Part shown: one piece after another, positions 17,559-26,641 of the stretch
Layout: each line of letters opens with the position of its first letter
Numbering within the stretch: position 1 is the stretch's first letter
Assembly: GCA_910584845.1 (NCBI GenBank)
Contig: CAJUDH010000009.1
Span: forward strand, 1-64,000
Reading direction: 5' to 3'
DNA: 64,000 bases
From: an uncultured Lachnospiraceae bacterium
Lineage (GTDB): Bacteria > Bacillota > Clostridia > Lachnospirales > Lachnospiraceae
Notes under the pieces: model-generated
Databases searched by the model: none
Told to the model about the DNA's origin: nothing
What the model saw: the letters and a program-made list of their open reading frames with translations, nothing else
Made by a program: the position numbers and the translations under genes

Positions 17559-18671
17559 ATGGCTAGTCTGTCACTGAGAAATGTAACAAAATCTTATCCA
17601 AATGGGTATGTAGCGGTAAAGGATTTCAACCTGGAGATTGCAGACAAAGAATTTATCATCTTTGTAGGGCCGTCTGGCTGCGGTAAGTCTACTACCCTTC
17701 GTATGGTTGCTGGCCTGGAAGATATTTCTTCTGGTGAGCTGTATATTGATGGAAAGCTGGTCAATGACGTGGAGCCCAAGGACAGGGACATTGCGATGGT
17801 ATTCCAGAACTACGCTTTGTATCCCCATATGTCCGTATATGACAATATGGCATTCGGATTGAAATTAAGGAAGGTTCCGAAAGACGAGATCGACAAATTG
17901 GTTCAGGAAGCTGCAAGGATCCTGGATTTGTCTCATTTATTAGACCGGAAGCCGAAGGCTTTGTCCGGTGGCCAGAGGCAGCGTGTGGCCATGGGCCGCG
18001 CCATTGTCCGTAGCCCCAAGGTTTTCCTGATGGACGAGCCGCTGTCCAACTTGGATGCAAAGCTGAGAGGCCAGATGCGTGTGGAAATTTCCCGTCTGCA
18101 CCAGAGGCTCCAGGCTACGATTATTTATGTAACCCATGACCAGACGGAAGCCATGACCCTGGGGACCCGTATCGTCGTTATGAAGGACGGCATCGTTCAG
18201 CAGGTAGATTCCCCGCAGAATTTGTATGATAAGCCATGCAACAAGTTCGTGGCCGGTTTTATCGGCGCACCGCAGATGAACCTGGTAGACGCTACCGTAG
18301 GGAAAGCCGGTTCCGGCGTTACGCTGACATTTGAGGGTAACACCATTACCCTGCCCGATGAGAAGGGCAAGGCTTTGGAGGCAAAAGGGTATATCGGAAA
18401 GACCGTTACCCTGGGCATCCGTCCGGAAGACCTGCACGATGAGGAAGCTTACCTGAAAGCTTCTCCCGACAGTGTGTTCAGCGCTTCTATCCGTGTCTAT
18501 GAGCTGTTGGGTGCAGAGGTATATCTGTATTTTGATATTGCAGACACCAGCTGCACCGCCCGGGTAAATCCGCGTACTACGGCAAGGCCAGGGGATACCG
18601 TTAAGTTTGCAATGGATCTGAGCAAAGTTCATGTATTTGACAAAGAAACGGAGCAGGTAGTTACCAACTAA
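17559..18671 (+). CDS. Multi-sugar ABC transporter ATP-binding protein, MsmX/UgpC type
   Basis: 370 residues. The ATPase powers carbohydrate importers of the CUT1 class, and in Firmicutes a single MsmX often serves several permeases. Motifs: Walker A GPSGCGKST (37-45), Q-loop VFQNYALYPH, signature LSGGQ, Walker B VFLMDEPLSN, H-loop THDQ. The C-terminal TOBE/OB regulatory domain is present (GIRPEDLHDEEA). ATG 17559 has AGGAGG at a better distance than the in-frame ATG at 17550. No binding protein or permease lies beside it, which fits a shared, free-standing ATPase. A strong terminator follows. Confidence 0.93.
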   Translation: MASLSLRNVTKSYPNGYVAVKDFNLEIADKEFIIFVGPSGCGKSTTLRMVAGLEDISSGELYIDGKLVNDVEPKDRDIAMVFQNYALYPHMSVYDNMAFGLKLRKVPKDEIDKLVQEAARILDLSHLLDRKPKALSGGQRQRVAMGRAIVRSPKVFLMDEPLSNLDAKLRGQMRVEISRLHQRLQATIIYVTHDQTEAMTLGTRIVVMKDGIVQQVDSPQNLYDKPCNKFVAGFIGAPQMNLVDATVGKAGSGVTLTFEGNTITLPDEKGKALEAKGYIGKTVTLGIRPEDLHDEEAYLKASPDSVFSASIRVYELLGAEVYLYFDIADTSCTARVNPRTTARPGDTVKFAMDLSKVHVFDKETEQVVTN

Positions 18672-18684
18672 TAAGGATAGCGAT

Positions 18685-18722
18685 AAAAAAGCAAGCGGGT
18701 ATAGATACTCGCTTGCTTTTTT
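18685..18722 (+). terminator. Rho-independent terminator after msmX
   Basis: A near-perfect stem (AAAAAGCAAGCG with CGCTTGCTTTTTT, inner GTAT..ATAC) ends in a T run. Confidence 0.9.
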
Positions 18723-18801
18723 GTTCACTTTGCATTAAGATATACCATAGGGAGATTATCGGGTTAAACCAGGATAAAATATAGGATAAGGAGCGTGTGC
18801 C

Positions 18802-19890
18802 ATGATTTCAAATCAGATTCTGCAGACAACCATTGAAGGGCTAAAAGGCATTACAAGAATTGACCTGTGCATCTGCGATACGGAGGGGAAGATATTGGCC
18901 TCTACATTTCCGGAGGCAGAAGAATACGAAAGTTCCATCCTGTCCTTTGTGGATTCGCCGGCAGACAGCCAGGTGATCCAAGGCTATCAGTTCTTTAAAG
19001 TGTTTGACGAACATCAGTTGGAATATATTTTGCTTGCCAGGGGGGCCAGTGATGATGTATACATGGTTGGGAAGCTGGCGGCGTTTCAGGTACAAAACTT
19101 ATTGGTGGCTTATAAGGAGCGCTTTGACAAGGACAATTTTATTAAAAATTTACTGCTGGACAATTTGCTTTTAGTGGATATTTATAACCGGGCAAAAAAG
19201 CTGCACATTGAAACCAGTGTGCGGCGGGTGGTATTCCTGATTGAAACCAAGCATGAAAAAGACGTCAATGCTTTGGAAACCGTCCGCAGCCTTTTTGCAG
19301 CCAAAACCAAAGATTTTATCACCGCTGTGGACGAAAAGAATATTATCTTGGTGAAGGAGCTTAAGCCCAACGAAGAATATGGCGATTTGGACAAGACGGC
19401 CAACATGATTTTAGATATGTTGAATACGGAAGCCATGACCAAGGTAAACGTATCTTATGGGACTATTGTGGGCGACATTAAAGAAGTGTCCCGGTCTTAT
19501 AAAGAGGCAAAAATGGCGCTGGACGTGGGCAAGATTTTTTATAGCGGAAAGAACGTTGTGGCATATAGCAACCTTGGCATCGGGCGTTTGATTTATCAGC
19601 TCCCCCTGCCTTTGTGCAGGATGTTTATCCGTGAAGTGTTCGAAAGTAAATCGCCGGATGATTTTGACGAAGAAACTTTGGCTACAATCAATAAATTTTT
19701 TGAGAACAGCCTGAATGTATCAGAAACTTCCCGCCAGCTGTACATTCACCGGAATACGCTGGTTTACCGGCTGGATAAACTGCAAAAGAGCACAGGGCTG
19801 GATTTGCGGGTGTTTGAGGATGCCATTACTTTTAAGATTGCCTTAATGGTAGTGAAGTACATGAAATATATGGAGAACCAGGATTTTTAA
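18802..19890 (+). CDS. CdaR/PucR-like helix-turn-helix transcriptional regulator
   Basis: 362 residues with a GGAG site before the ATG. The N-terminal third (about 1-110) is a sensory-like domain (IDLCICDTEGKILAST). The middle (about 130-240) resembles the degenerate GGDEF-like region of CdaR proteins. The C-terminus is the PucR-type HTH: FFENSLNVSETSRQLYIHRN followed by TLVYRLDKLQ. Relatives activate sugar-acid or purine genes. It stands 21 bases before ftsE and between two transport-type ATPases, so either the upstream sugar system or its own operon may be its target. Confidence 0.82.
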   Translation: MISNQILQTTIEGLKGITRIDLCICDTEGKILASTFPEAEEYESSILSFVDSPADSQVIQGYQFFKVFDEHQLEYILLARGASDDVYMVGKLAAFQVQNLLVAYKERFDKDNFIKNLLLDNLLLVDIYNRAKKLHIETSVRRVVFLIETKHEKDVNALETVRSLFAAKTKDFITAVDEKNIILVKELKPNEEYGDLDKTANMILDMLNTEAMTKVNVSYGTIVGDIKEVSRSYKEAKMALDVGKIFYSGKNVVAYSNLGIGRLIYQLPLPLCRMFIREVFESKSPDDFDEETLATINKFFENSLNVSETSRQLYIHRNTLVYRLDKLQKSTGLDLRVFEDAITFKIALMVVKYMKYMENQDF

Positions 19891-19911
19891 CCTGCGGTTC
19901 AGAGGAAAACC

Positions 19912-20598
19912 ATGATTGAAATTTTGGATGTCTGCAAAACTTACGAGACAGGGAACAAAGCGTTGCGTAACATAGATATTGCCATTGACGACGGGGAATT
20001 CGTTTTTATTATGGGCCGTAGCGGCTCGGGGAAATCCACGTTACTAAAGCTGTTGATCAAAGAGGCGGAACCTACCTCCGGCCAGATTTATGTCAATGAT
20101 TGGGATCTGCAGAAAATGCGCAGGCGTTCCGTGCCTAAATACCGGCGGACTTTAGGGATGGTGTTTCAGGATTTCCGGCTTTTAAATGACCGGAACGTGT
20201 TTGAGAATGTGGCCTTCGCCCAGCGGGTGGTGGGGGCCCCTTCCCGGGCCATCCGGGAATCCGTGCCCCAGACGCTGAAACTGGTGGGGCTTTCTGCCAA
20301 ATATAAATATTTGCCCAAACAATTGTCTGGCGGCGAGCAACAAAGGGTAGCCATTGCCCGGGCGTTGATTAACCGGCCGGAAGTATTGTTGGCAGACGAG
20401 CCTACAGGGAACTTGGATTACGAGAACGCCGTGGAGATCATCCAGCTGCTAAACGATATTAACCGGTTGGGGACCACGGTGGTGGTGGTGACCCACAGCC
20501 AGGAGATTGTGGAGCAGATGGGGGGGCGTGTTATTACTTTGGATAAAGGGTGCGTGGTAGGCGACGAGATAAAAGGTGGTTATTTGCATGGGGATTAG
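19912..20598 (+). CDS. ftsE: Cell division ATP-binding protein FtsE
   Basis: 228 residues, normal for FtsE. Motifs: Walker A GRSGSGKST (35-43), Q-loop VFQDFRLL, signature LSGGEQ, Walker B VLLADEPTGNLD, H-loop THSQ. FtsE with FtsX forms a membrane complex that switches on a periplasmic or extracellular peptidoglycan hydrolase. The ftsX start overlaps its 3' end by 11 bases. The presumed partner hydrolase is two genes downstream. Confidence 0.95.
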   Translation: MIEILDVCKTYETGNKALRNIDIAIDDGEFVFIMGRSGSGKSTLLKLLIKEAEPTSGQIYVNDWDLQKMRRRSVPKYRRTLGMVFQDFRLLNDRNVFENVAFAQRVVGAPSRAIRESVPQTLKLVGLSAKYKYLPKQLSGGEQQRVAIARALINRPEVLLADEPTGNLDYENAVEIIQLLNDINRLGTTVVVVTHSQEIVEQMGGRVITLDKGCVVGDEIKGGYLHGD

Positions 20599-21496
20599 CG
20601 TGGTTTGGTATAGCCTGAAACAAGGTATCAGGAACATTTGGAAGAATGTCTGGTTTTCCCTGGCATCGGTAGCTACTATTTCTGCCTGCGTTTTTTTGTT
20701 TTGCCTGTTTTTTTCGATCATTGCCAATATCCATGCGGTAGTGAAAAATATGGAAAGCACAGTGGGGATCACCGTGTTGTTTGAGGAAGGGTTAACGGAG
20801 GCGGATATTTTGGCCTTAGGGGCTGCCATTGGCGGGCGCAATGAGGTAAAGGAAATGGTTTACGTCTCTGCAAAAGAAGCATGGGAAACATTCCGCCAGG
20901 ATTATTTTGCCGGCCATGAAGAGCTGGCAGAAGGGTTTGCCGAGGACAATCCCCTGGCCGGGTCTGCCAGCTATGAGATTTACCTTTACCATATTGATGA
21001 CCAGGATGTAATGGTGGCTTACCTGGAGGCTTTGGACGGCGTGCGCCAGGTAAATTATTCCCATGCCGTCATGGCCGGCTTTGCCGGCTTTAACCGGGTG
21101 GCCAGCTTATTGTCGTTGGCAGTGATCGGTGTCCTTCTGGCGGTTGCGATGTTCCTGATCAGCAATACAATATCGGTGGCAGCGGCTTTCCGTAAGCAGG
21201 AAAGCCAGATAATGCGGCTGATCGGCGCCACCAATTTTATGATCCGGGCCCCTTTTATTGTAGAAGGGGTACTGATTGGCATGGTTGGCGCCGGGATTCC
21301 CCTGGCCGGGATGTACGCGCTCTATACTTGGGTGGTGGAATATCTTGCAAGCAGGTTTTCCCTTTTGCCAGGGATTTTTTCTTTTATGCCCATTGAGGAA
21401 ATCTATCCGGTGATGGTTGCGGTGGCAGTGGCTTTAGGAGTGGGGATCGGTTTTTTCGGCAGCTTTTTTACAATCCGAAAATATTTAAAAGTATAG
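20588..21496 (+). CDS. ftsX: Cell division protein FtsX
   Basis: 302 residues with the FtsX topology: a TM segment at about 25-50, a large extracellular loop (about 50-170), then three TM segments (about 175-200, 225-250, 270-298). The start ATG 20588 has an AAGGTGG site inside ftsE. The loop would contact the M23 protein encoded 9 bases downstream. The NTISVAAAFRKQESQIMRLI block before the third TM is typical. Confidence 0.94.
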   Translation: MGISVVWYSLKQGIRNIWKNVWFSLASVATISACVFLFCLFFSIIANIHAVVKNMESTVGITVLFEEGLTEADILALGAAIGGRNEVKEMVYVSAKEAWETFRQDYFAGHEELAEGFAEDNPLAGSASYEIYLYHIDDQDVMVAYLEALDGVRQVNYSHAVMAGFAGFNRVASLLSLAVIGVLLAVAMFLISNTISVAAAFRKQESQIMRLIGATNFMIRAPFIVEGVLIGMVGAGIPLAGMYALYTWVVEYLASRFSLLPGIFSFMPIEEIYPVMVAVAVALGVGIGFFGSFFTIRKYLKV

Positions 21497-21505
21497 GAGG
21501 CCCGG

Positions 21506-22726
21506 ATGCAAGACAGAAAAAGGAATATGCCTGGCAGGCATTTGCCTGGCCTTGTGTTGGCTGCCTGCCTGGCAATGGCGGCGGTAATCCCCGCCCAGGC
21601 TACAAAAAAGGATGTGGAGGAAGCCAGGGAGAAAGCCCATAGCCTGGAAGCGGAAAAGAAAAAGGTAGAGGAAACCCTGCAAAAATTGGAAAGCCTGAAA
21701 AGCGATGTGGCCGCTTATGTTAAGGAATTGGACGCCAGCTTACATGAGCTGGACCAGGAGCTGGAGGGCCTGGAAGCGCAGATTGGCCAGAAAGAGGCGG
21801 ATATTGCAAAAGCAGATGAGGAACTTGCGCAGGCCAGGCAGGTGGAAGCCAAACAATATGACGCCATGAAGCTCCGGATCAAATATATGTATGAACAGGG
21901 GAAAACCAGCTATTTGGATATGCTGTTCCAATCCGAAAGTCTGGTGCAGATGATGAACCGGGCGGAGTACATTCAAAAGATTTCCCAATATGACCGGCAA
22001 AAGATGGAGGATTATGAGGCGGCCAAGGAAGCCGTGGAGGTATATGAAGAACGCCTGACCCGGGAACATAGCCGGTTGCTGGACCTTCAAGGGCAGACAG
22101 AAGCAAAGAGGCAGTCCATGGAAATATTGCTGGCCCAAAAAAACCAGGAGCTGAAAAATTTTGAAAGCCAGATTGACAGCACCCAGGATCAGATCAGCGC
22201 TTATGAAAAAGATATCCTGGCCCAGGAAGCCAAGGTAAAACAGCTGGAAGAGGAGATCCGGCGGAAAGAAGAGGAGGCAAGGAAAGCGGCGGAGGAAGCA
22301 GGGAAAAGGTATAATACGGTAAGTCTTGGGAATATTAAATTTATATGGCCCTGCCCGTCCAGCAAACGGGTCACCTCTGGTTTTGGAGGGCGCGTGGCCC
22401 CTACACAGGGGGCATCTACGCAGCACCAGGGGATTGACATCGGAGCGGCCAGCGGGTCGGCAATCCAGGCTTCCGCCGCAGGTACCGTGGTAATTGCCAC
22501 ATACAGCTATTCGGCGGGAAATTACATAATGGTCAACCATGGAGGGGGCGTGTTTACGGTGTACATGCATTGCTCGCAGCTGCTGGCATCGGAAGGGCAG
22601 CAGGTAAGCCAGGGCCAAACCATTGCCAAAGTAGGGTCTACCGGATATTCGACCGGGCCCCATTTGCATTTTGGCATACGGGCCGGAGGGAAGTATGTGG
22701 ACCCAGCGGATTATGTGAGCCCTTAA
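21506..22726 (+). CDS. EnvC-like coiled-coil M23 peptidase
   Basis: 406 residues: signal peptide (about 1-32, ending in PAQA), long coiled coil (about 35-265), and C-terminal LytM/M23 domain (about 280-406). The M23 zinc ligands are visible in HQGIDIG and in HLHFGI. E. coli EnvC lacks an active site and acts as an activator, but here the zinc-binding residues look complete, so this protein may cleave peptidoglycan itself. Context ftsE-ftsX-this gene-ctpA implies FtsEX control. In other Firmicutes the equivalent partner is CwlO (NlpC/P60) or PcsB (CHAP). Gly/Asn-rich linker KRYNTVSLGNIKF separates the domains. Confidence 0.88.
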   Translation: MQDRKRNMPGRHLPGLVLAACLAMAAVIPAQATKKDVEEAREKAHSLEAEKKKVEETLQKLESLKSDVAAYVKELDASLHELDQELEGLEAQIGQKEADIAKADEELAQARQVEAKQYDAMKLRIKYMYEQGKTSYLDMLFQSESLVQMMNRAEYIQKISQYDRQKMEDYEAAKEAVEVYEERLTREHSRLLDLQGQTEAKRQSMEILLAQKNQELKNFESQIDSTQDQISAYEKDILAQEAKVKQLEEEIRRKEEEARKAAEEAGKRYNTVSLGNIKFIWPCPSSKRVTSGFGGRVAPTQGASTQHQGIDIGAASGSAIQASAAGTVVIATYSYSAGNYIMVNHGGGVFTVYMHCSQLLASEGQQVSQGQTIAKVGSTGYSTGPHLHFGIRAGGKYVDPADYVSP

Positions 22727-22827
22727 CCAGTGTGGAGGCGCCCCTGAAAATTTTTCGGCAAATATGTGCTACGAATGATCGGGTATGGGGCTTTGGCGCT
22801 TAAATAATAAAAATTTAGGAGACAATT

Positions 22828-24180
22828 GTGGAAAACGAGACAAAGACAAAAAATAAATTTTGGAAGGGCGTGCTGGTAGGTTCTTTGGTAACTGCTTTTG
22901 CGGGCCTGATAATCGTAGGTGTGGCTACCGGCATTTCCTTGATTGGCCGGGCGGTTATGGATAACCGGGCCCAGATCCGCAGGCAGACAGAGGCCGAAGC
23001 CGAGGGGGACGGCAGGGGATTGGACATGGATAATATCGGCCAGAAGATAGACACATTACAACAGCTGGTAGACAAATATTTCCTGTTTGACGAGAATATT
23101 GATGAGGATCAAATGGAGGCCGGAATCTACAAAGGCATGATGGCAGGCCTGCAAGACCCATACACCGTGTATTATACGGAGGAAGAGTACCAGACGTTGA
23201 CAGAGGAGACCGAGGGCGTTTACTGCGGGATTGGCGTGCTGGTCAGCCAGAATATTTCTTCCGGCCTGGTTACGGCTTTGAGGGTGTTCCACGGGTCCCC
23301 GGCTGAAGAGGCCGGCATGAAAAAAGGGGATATCCTATACAAAGTAGGCGAAACCGAGGCCTCCACCACGGAGCTGGATGTGCTGGTGCAGCAGGAAATC
23401 CGGGGGGAAGAGGGTACCTGGGTGGATATTACGGTCCTTCGGGAAGGGGAAGAGGTTGAACTGAAGATCCAGCGGCGGATCGTGGAAGTGACTACGGTGG
23501 AATCCCAGATGCTGGAGGATCATATCGGCTACATCCAGGTTACCCAGTTTGAGCTGGTGACCGGTGGGCAGTTTGCAGAAGCCGTTGACCTTTTGCAGGG
23601 GCAGGGAATGGAACGGCTGATTATCGACCTGCGTGATAATCCAGGCGGCGTGTTGGATTCCGTGGTGGAGATGGCGGCATATCTTTTGCCCGAGGGCCAA
23701 TGGGACGGGACGATTGTTTCTACATCCGATAAAAACGGGAAAGGCGACCGGTATTACAGTGAAAACGGTAAAATCCGCTTTGAATCTGATTTGGGGCAGT
23801 CAGACCCCCGTTATCCAAAGAAGGATGGCCATCAATTGGATATCCCCATGGTAGTGTTGATCAACGGGAATTCGGCCAGCGCTTCCGAGGTGCTGGCAGG
23901 GGCGCTGAAAGATTACGGGTATGCAAAGCTGGTAGGCACCACTTCATTTGGCAAAGGGATTGTGCAGAGCCTGGTACAGCTGGAGGACGGGTCGGCAGTG
24001 AAAATAACCGTTTCCCACTATTATACGCCGGGGGGGATCGACTTGCACAAGAAGGGCCTGGAGCCGGATGTGGAAGTGGAACAGGAAATCCCGGAGGATT
24101 TGGTTGGGGCTTTTGAGATTCCGCTGGAGAGGGATAACCAAGTCCAGAAAGCCATAGAAGTACTGAAAAGCGGGTGGTGA
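22828..24180 (+). CDS. C-terminal processing peptidase (S41, CtpA)
   Basis: 450 residues from a GTG at 22828 with a TAGGAGA site. One N-terminal TM segment (about 18-38) anchors it. A PDZ domain spans about 130-210 (GIGVLVSQNISSGLVTALRV), followed by the S41 fold with the nucleophile in NGNSASASEVLAGALKDY and the Lys in GTTSFGKGIVQ. Such proteases trim cell-envelope proteins and hydrolase regulators. It is the last gene after ftsEX and the M23 gene and may control the amount of that hydrolase. A terminator follows within 10 bases. Confidence 0.93.
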   Translation: MENETKTKNKFWKGVLVGSLVTAFAGLIIVGVATGISLIGRAVMDNRAQIRRQTEAEAEGDGRGLDMDNIGQKIDTLQQLVDKYFLFDENIDEDQMEAGIYKGMMAGLQDPYTVYYTEEEYQTLTEETEGVYCGIGVLVSQNISSGLVTALRVFHGSPAEEAGMKKGDILYKVGETEASTTELDVLVQQEIRGEEGTWVDITVLREGEEVELKIQRRIVEVTTVESQMLEDHIGYIQVTQFELVTGGQFAEAVDLLQGQGMERLIIDLRDNPGGVLDSVVEMAAYLLPEGQWDGTIVSTSDKNGKGDRYYSENGKIRFESDLGQSDPRYPKKDGHQLDIPMVVLINGNSASASEVLAGALKDYGYAKLVGTTSFGKGIVQSLVQLEDGSAVKITVSHYYTPGGIDLHKKGLEPDVEVEQEIPEDLVGAFEIPLERDNQVQKAIEVLKSGW

Positions 24181-24184
24181 CAAA

Positions 24185-24223
24185 ACAGGCATGTCTGTGT
24201 TGGCAGGCATGCCTGTGGTTTTT
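24185..24223 (+). terminator. Terminator after ctpA
   Basis: ACAGGCATG pairs with CATGCCTGT and is followed by GGTTTTT. Confidence 0.75.
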
Positions 24224-24290
24224 ATGGTAAGGAGGCGGCTGCTTTTGCCGCCATGTTTTTGCATGGCAGTTTTTCAACAGCCCCCTTATA

Positions 24291-25313
24291 TCAAAGGTCC
24301 AGCTTAAGGTCGCCAGGCTGGATCCATCCGGCTTTGCGCAGGGCCTGGCCAAAAATCCAAGTCAGTGCTGCCGGGAATGCCAGGCAGACCAGCAAAATCC
24401 CTAGCCACATTTGAGGTGTACCCCCCATGGCCGTGTAAACGCCAATGGGGCCTACCAGGCCGCAAGTGCCCATTCCGGAAGCTTCCCGGATGTTTTCCAT
24501 GTGAAACAGGCAGGTGGCCAAGGGGCCGGTGGCCATGGAGGCCAGAGTAGGGGGGATCCAAATACGGGGGTTTTTTACAATGTTGCCCATTTGCAGCATG
24601 GAGGTGCCCAGGCCTTGGGCCAACAGGCCGCCAACCCCGTTTTCCGGGAAGCTTAAGACAGCAAAACCGACCATCTGTGCACAGCATCCTGCGGTGGCGG
24701 CCCCTCCGGCTAATCCGTCCAGCGATAACATAAAACAGATGGCGGCACTGCTGATGGGCAGGGTAAGGGCAATGCCCATCAAGGCGGATACCAGCATTCC
24801 CATAAAGAAAGGCTGCATTTCCGTGGCGGTTTTTACCATGTTACCGAAACTGGCCATGAAAAAGGAAACGCCAGGGCCTATAAATTGGGCGGTCAAAACG
24901 CCGGATAGGATCGTCACGCCGGGAGTAGCCAAAATGTCGACCCGGGTTTCCTTAGAAACGATTTTTCCCAGCTCTGTGGAGGCAATGGCGGCAACCAGGG
25001 ATCCAACGGGGCCGCCTTGGGCGTACCCGGCGATGCCTACGGTAGCCGCAGAAAACAGCACCAGCTGCGGGGCATGTAGGGCATGGGCGACAGATATGCC
25101 AAGCGCAGCCCCGGTAGCGCTGCTGCAGTATTCGGATATGGTGAGGAACAGGGGGATTTGGGTTTTTTCGCCTAAAGTACCGAAGATGGTACCGATGAGC
25201 AGGGAGGCGAAAAGGCCGAAAGCCATAGCCCCCAATGCATCAATGAAATAAGTTTTGGCTGTGAAATTAACATTCTTCCGTTTTAGAAATTCTTTTACGC
25301 TTGTGTGTGCCAT
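24291..25313 (-). CDS. PTS sugar transporter subunit IIC (PF13303 type)
   Basis: 340 residues, polytopic with about 9-10 hydrophobic segments. Starts MAHTSVKEFLKRKNVNFT. Gly-rich blocks such as GYAQGGPVGSLVAA and LVGPIGVYTAMGGTPQMW fit the EIIC_2 family, of poorly known specificity. No IIA, IIB or HPr gene is near, so these would have to be supplied elsewhere, or the protein acts as a permease without PTS partners. The AAAAGGAGAT-type ribosome site lies upstream of the ATG. The upstream region has a perfect 8-4-8 palindrome that may be an operator. Confidence 0.82.
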   Translation of the reverse strand: MAHTSVKEFLKRKNVNFTAKTYFIDALGAMAFGLFASLLIGTIFGTLGEKTQIPLFLTISEYCSSATGAALGISVAHALHAPQLVLFSAATVGIAGYAQGGPVGSLVAAIASTELGKIVSKETRVDILATPGVTILSGVLTAQFIGPGVSFFMASFGNMVKTATEMQPFFMGMLVSALMGIALTLPISSAAICFMLSLDGLAGGAATAGCCAQMVGFAVLSFPENGVGGLLAQGLGTSMLQMGNIVKNPRIWIPPTLASMATGPLATCLFHMENIREASGMGTCGLVGPIGVYTAMGGTPQMWLGILLVCLAFPAALTWIFGQALRKAGWIQPGDLKLDL

Positions 25314-25376
25314 GTGAGGATCTCCTTTTGTGTTTTATGTGGCATGGACATGCTGAAACATACCCATGGCGTGCTT

Positions 25377-25400
25377 CCCGGCGGAAAATGTTTTGCCGGG
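25377..25400 (-). promoter_or_regulatory. Hairpin in the leader of the PTS IIC gene
   Basis: CCCGGC pairs with GCCGGG, continued by wobble and A-T pairs around a 4-base loop. It is not followed by a T run on the minus strand, so it is more likely a leader or RNA-stability structure than a terminator. Confidence 0.4.
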
Positions 25401-25427
25401 GCACAGGCAGGGGGTAAAAGGCACACA

Positions 25428-25447
25428 TTTGACCTCCCTAGGTCAAA
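25428..25447 (-). promoter_or_regulatory. Perfect palindrome, possible operator of the PTS IIC gene
   Basis: TTTGACCT, four bases, then AGGTCAAA: a perfect 8-base inverted repeat about 115 bases before the ATG. Inferred to be a dimeric repressor or activator site; the regulator is unknown. No other feature is visible in the gap up to mntP at 25552. Confidence 0.5.
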
Positions 25448-25551
25448 GCAGTTGCCTGTTATCTTACCATATCTTTTTCCAAAAGCCAAGAGAAAAGTAA
25501 AAATCAGGAAGAAAATGTTATTTTTTTAACGATATAAATGTGCCGCTATTT

Positions 25552-26109
25552 TTATATAACAAAATAATCGACCAATACTTTTATCCCCATAAGAATTAAA
25601 ATAGCCCCTCCGGCCAGTTCGGCTTTGGATTTGTACCGGCAGCCAAACAGGGCGCCGGCTTTAACCCCGATTATGGAGAAGAGGAAGGTAACGGGGCCGA
25701 TGATGGAGACGGCAGCCCAAATATGGACTTGTAAAAAAGAGAAGGTAACGCCCACGGCCATTGCGTCAATGCTGGTAGCGACCGCCAGGGGGACCATATC
25801 CCGGACGGCTAAGGACGCGCTGCAGGATTCTTCTTCTGGATTGAACGCTTCTTTGGCCATATTGGCACCGATGACGCATAAGAGGAAGAAAGTGATCCAG
25901 TGGCCGTAGAATAGGATGGCATCCTGGAAGCAGCCGGACAATAGATACCCCAGAAACGGCATGAAGGCTTGGAAAGCGCCAAAGTAGGCCCCAATGGCCA
26001 AGGTGCTTTGGATGTCCGCTTTATGCAGGGAAAGGCCTTTACAGATGGATACGGCGAAGGCATCCATAGAAAGGGCGATGGCGATAAAAAACAGTTCAGG
26101 AATCGACAT
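25552..26109 (-). CDS. mntP: Manganese efflux pump MntP
   Basis: 185 residues with six hydrophobic helices. The MntP signature residues are visible: ALSMDAFAVSICKG in helix 1 and VATSIDAMAVGVTF in helix 4, each with the Asp needed for Mn2+ export. The ATG at 26109 is chosen because GGAGG lies just upstream; an in-frame ATG further out is less plausible. Bacterial mntP genes often follow a yybP-ykoY Mn riboswitch. I looked for its GGGGAGUA core in the leader and did not find it. Confidence 0.92.
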   Translation of the reverse strand: MSIPELFFIAIALSMDAFAVSICKGLSLHKADIQSTLAIGAYFGAFQAFMPFLGYLLSGCFQDAILFYGHWITFFLLCVIGANMAKEAFNPEEESCSASLAVRDMVPLAVATSIDAMAVGVTFSFLQVHIWAAVSIIGPVTFLFSIIGVKAGALFGCRYKSKAELAGGAILILMGIKVLVDYFVI

Positions 26110-26641
26110 GGGTGTTCCTCCAAATGTATAGTAATATATGCGGGGGGACGGGGAAAAGGACCTATCTTCCGGCATTTAAATACGCAGAAAAATAGGCCTC
26201 AGGAGCCACGCACAGGCCAGCAGCCCCATGAAAGCTTTTTGGGCATTGGCATTGCCGTTTTTGCAGAAGTATTATTTTATCCCTCTTGACATTTTTTGTA
26301 AAACCATGGAAAATAAAGGGATAGGAGACGGCCTGGGGCCTGGCTGGCGGTTCTGTGTTTTGACGCTCCGGCCGGATTGAAGGGCTGGTTTTCCGTTATC
26401 CCACATTTAAGGCCTTATATGAGGGCATTTATAACATTTGCAGGGACATGGAGGGCGCAATGGGGATTTATAAGGGACTGGATCTATTCGGCCATAATAC
26501 CATGTCATATAGGACGGGCAAATGCGGGAAGAGGTGAATCGGAACAAGGAGAGGCCGGTCCGGCAACTCCAGGTTCAACTTGCCGCTATGCAGGATGGAA
26601 CGTAAGCGGAATATAGGGCCTATGACAAGGGGGGCAGCGGT
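26110..26641 (+). other. Gene-poor interval with possible small or broken ORFs
   Basis: No long gene is convincing here. An ATG at 26460 with a GGAGG site encodes 25 residues (opening MGIYKGLDLFGHN). It overlaps by frame with a second ATG at 26522 that reads MREEVNRNKERPVRQLQVQL to a TAA at 26603-26605. Together they could be one short protein with a frameshift or two tiny genes. I recognise neither. The rest (26110-26459) is the leader of mntP on the minus strand. Confidence 0.3.

Noticed and set aside
24514..25251. 245-residue open frame antisense to the PTS IIC gene
   Set aside because: No ribosome site, and its composition mirrors the hydrophobic protein on the other strand.
26110..26300. 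yybP-ykoY manganese riboswitch before mntP
   Set aside because: The leader has GGGG-containing stems, but the GGGGAGUA core was not found on the minus strand.
26377..26616. 79-residue open frame before the MGMT-like gene
   Set aside because: No ribosome site and no protein-like character; other short frames in the same place look better.
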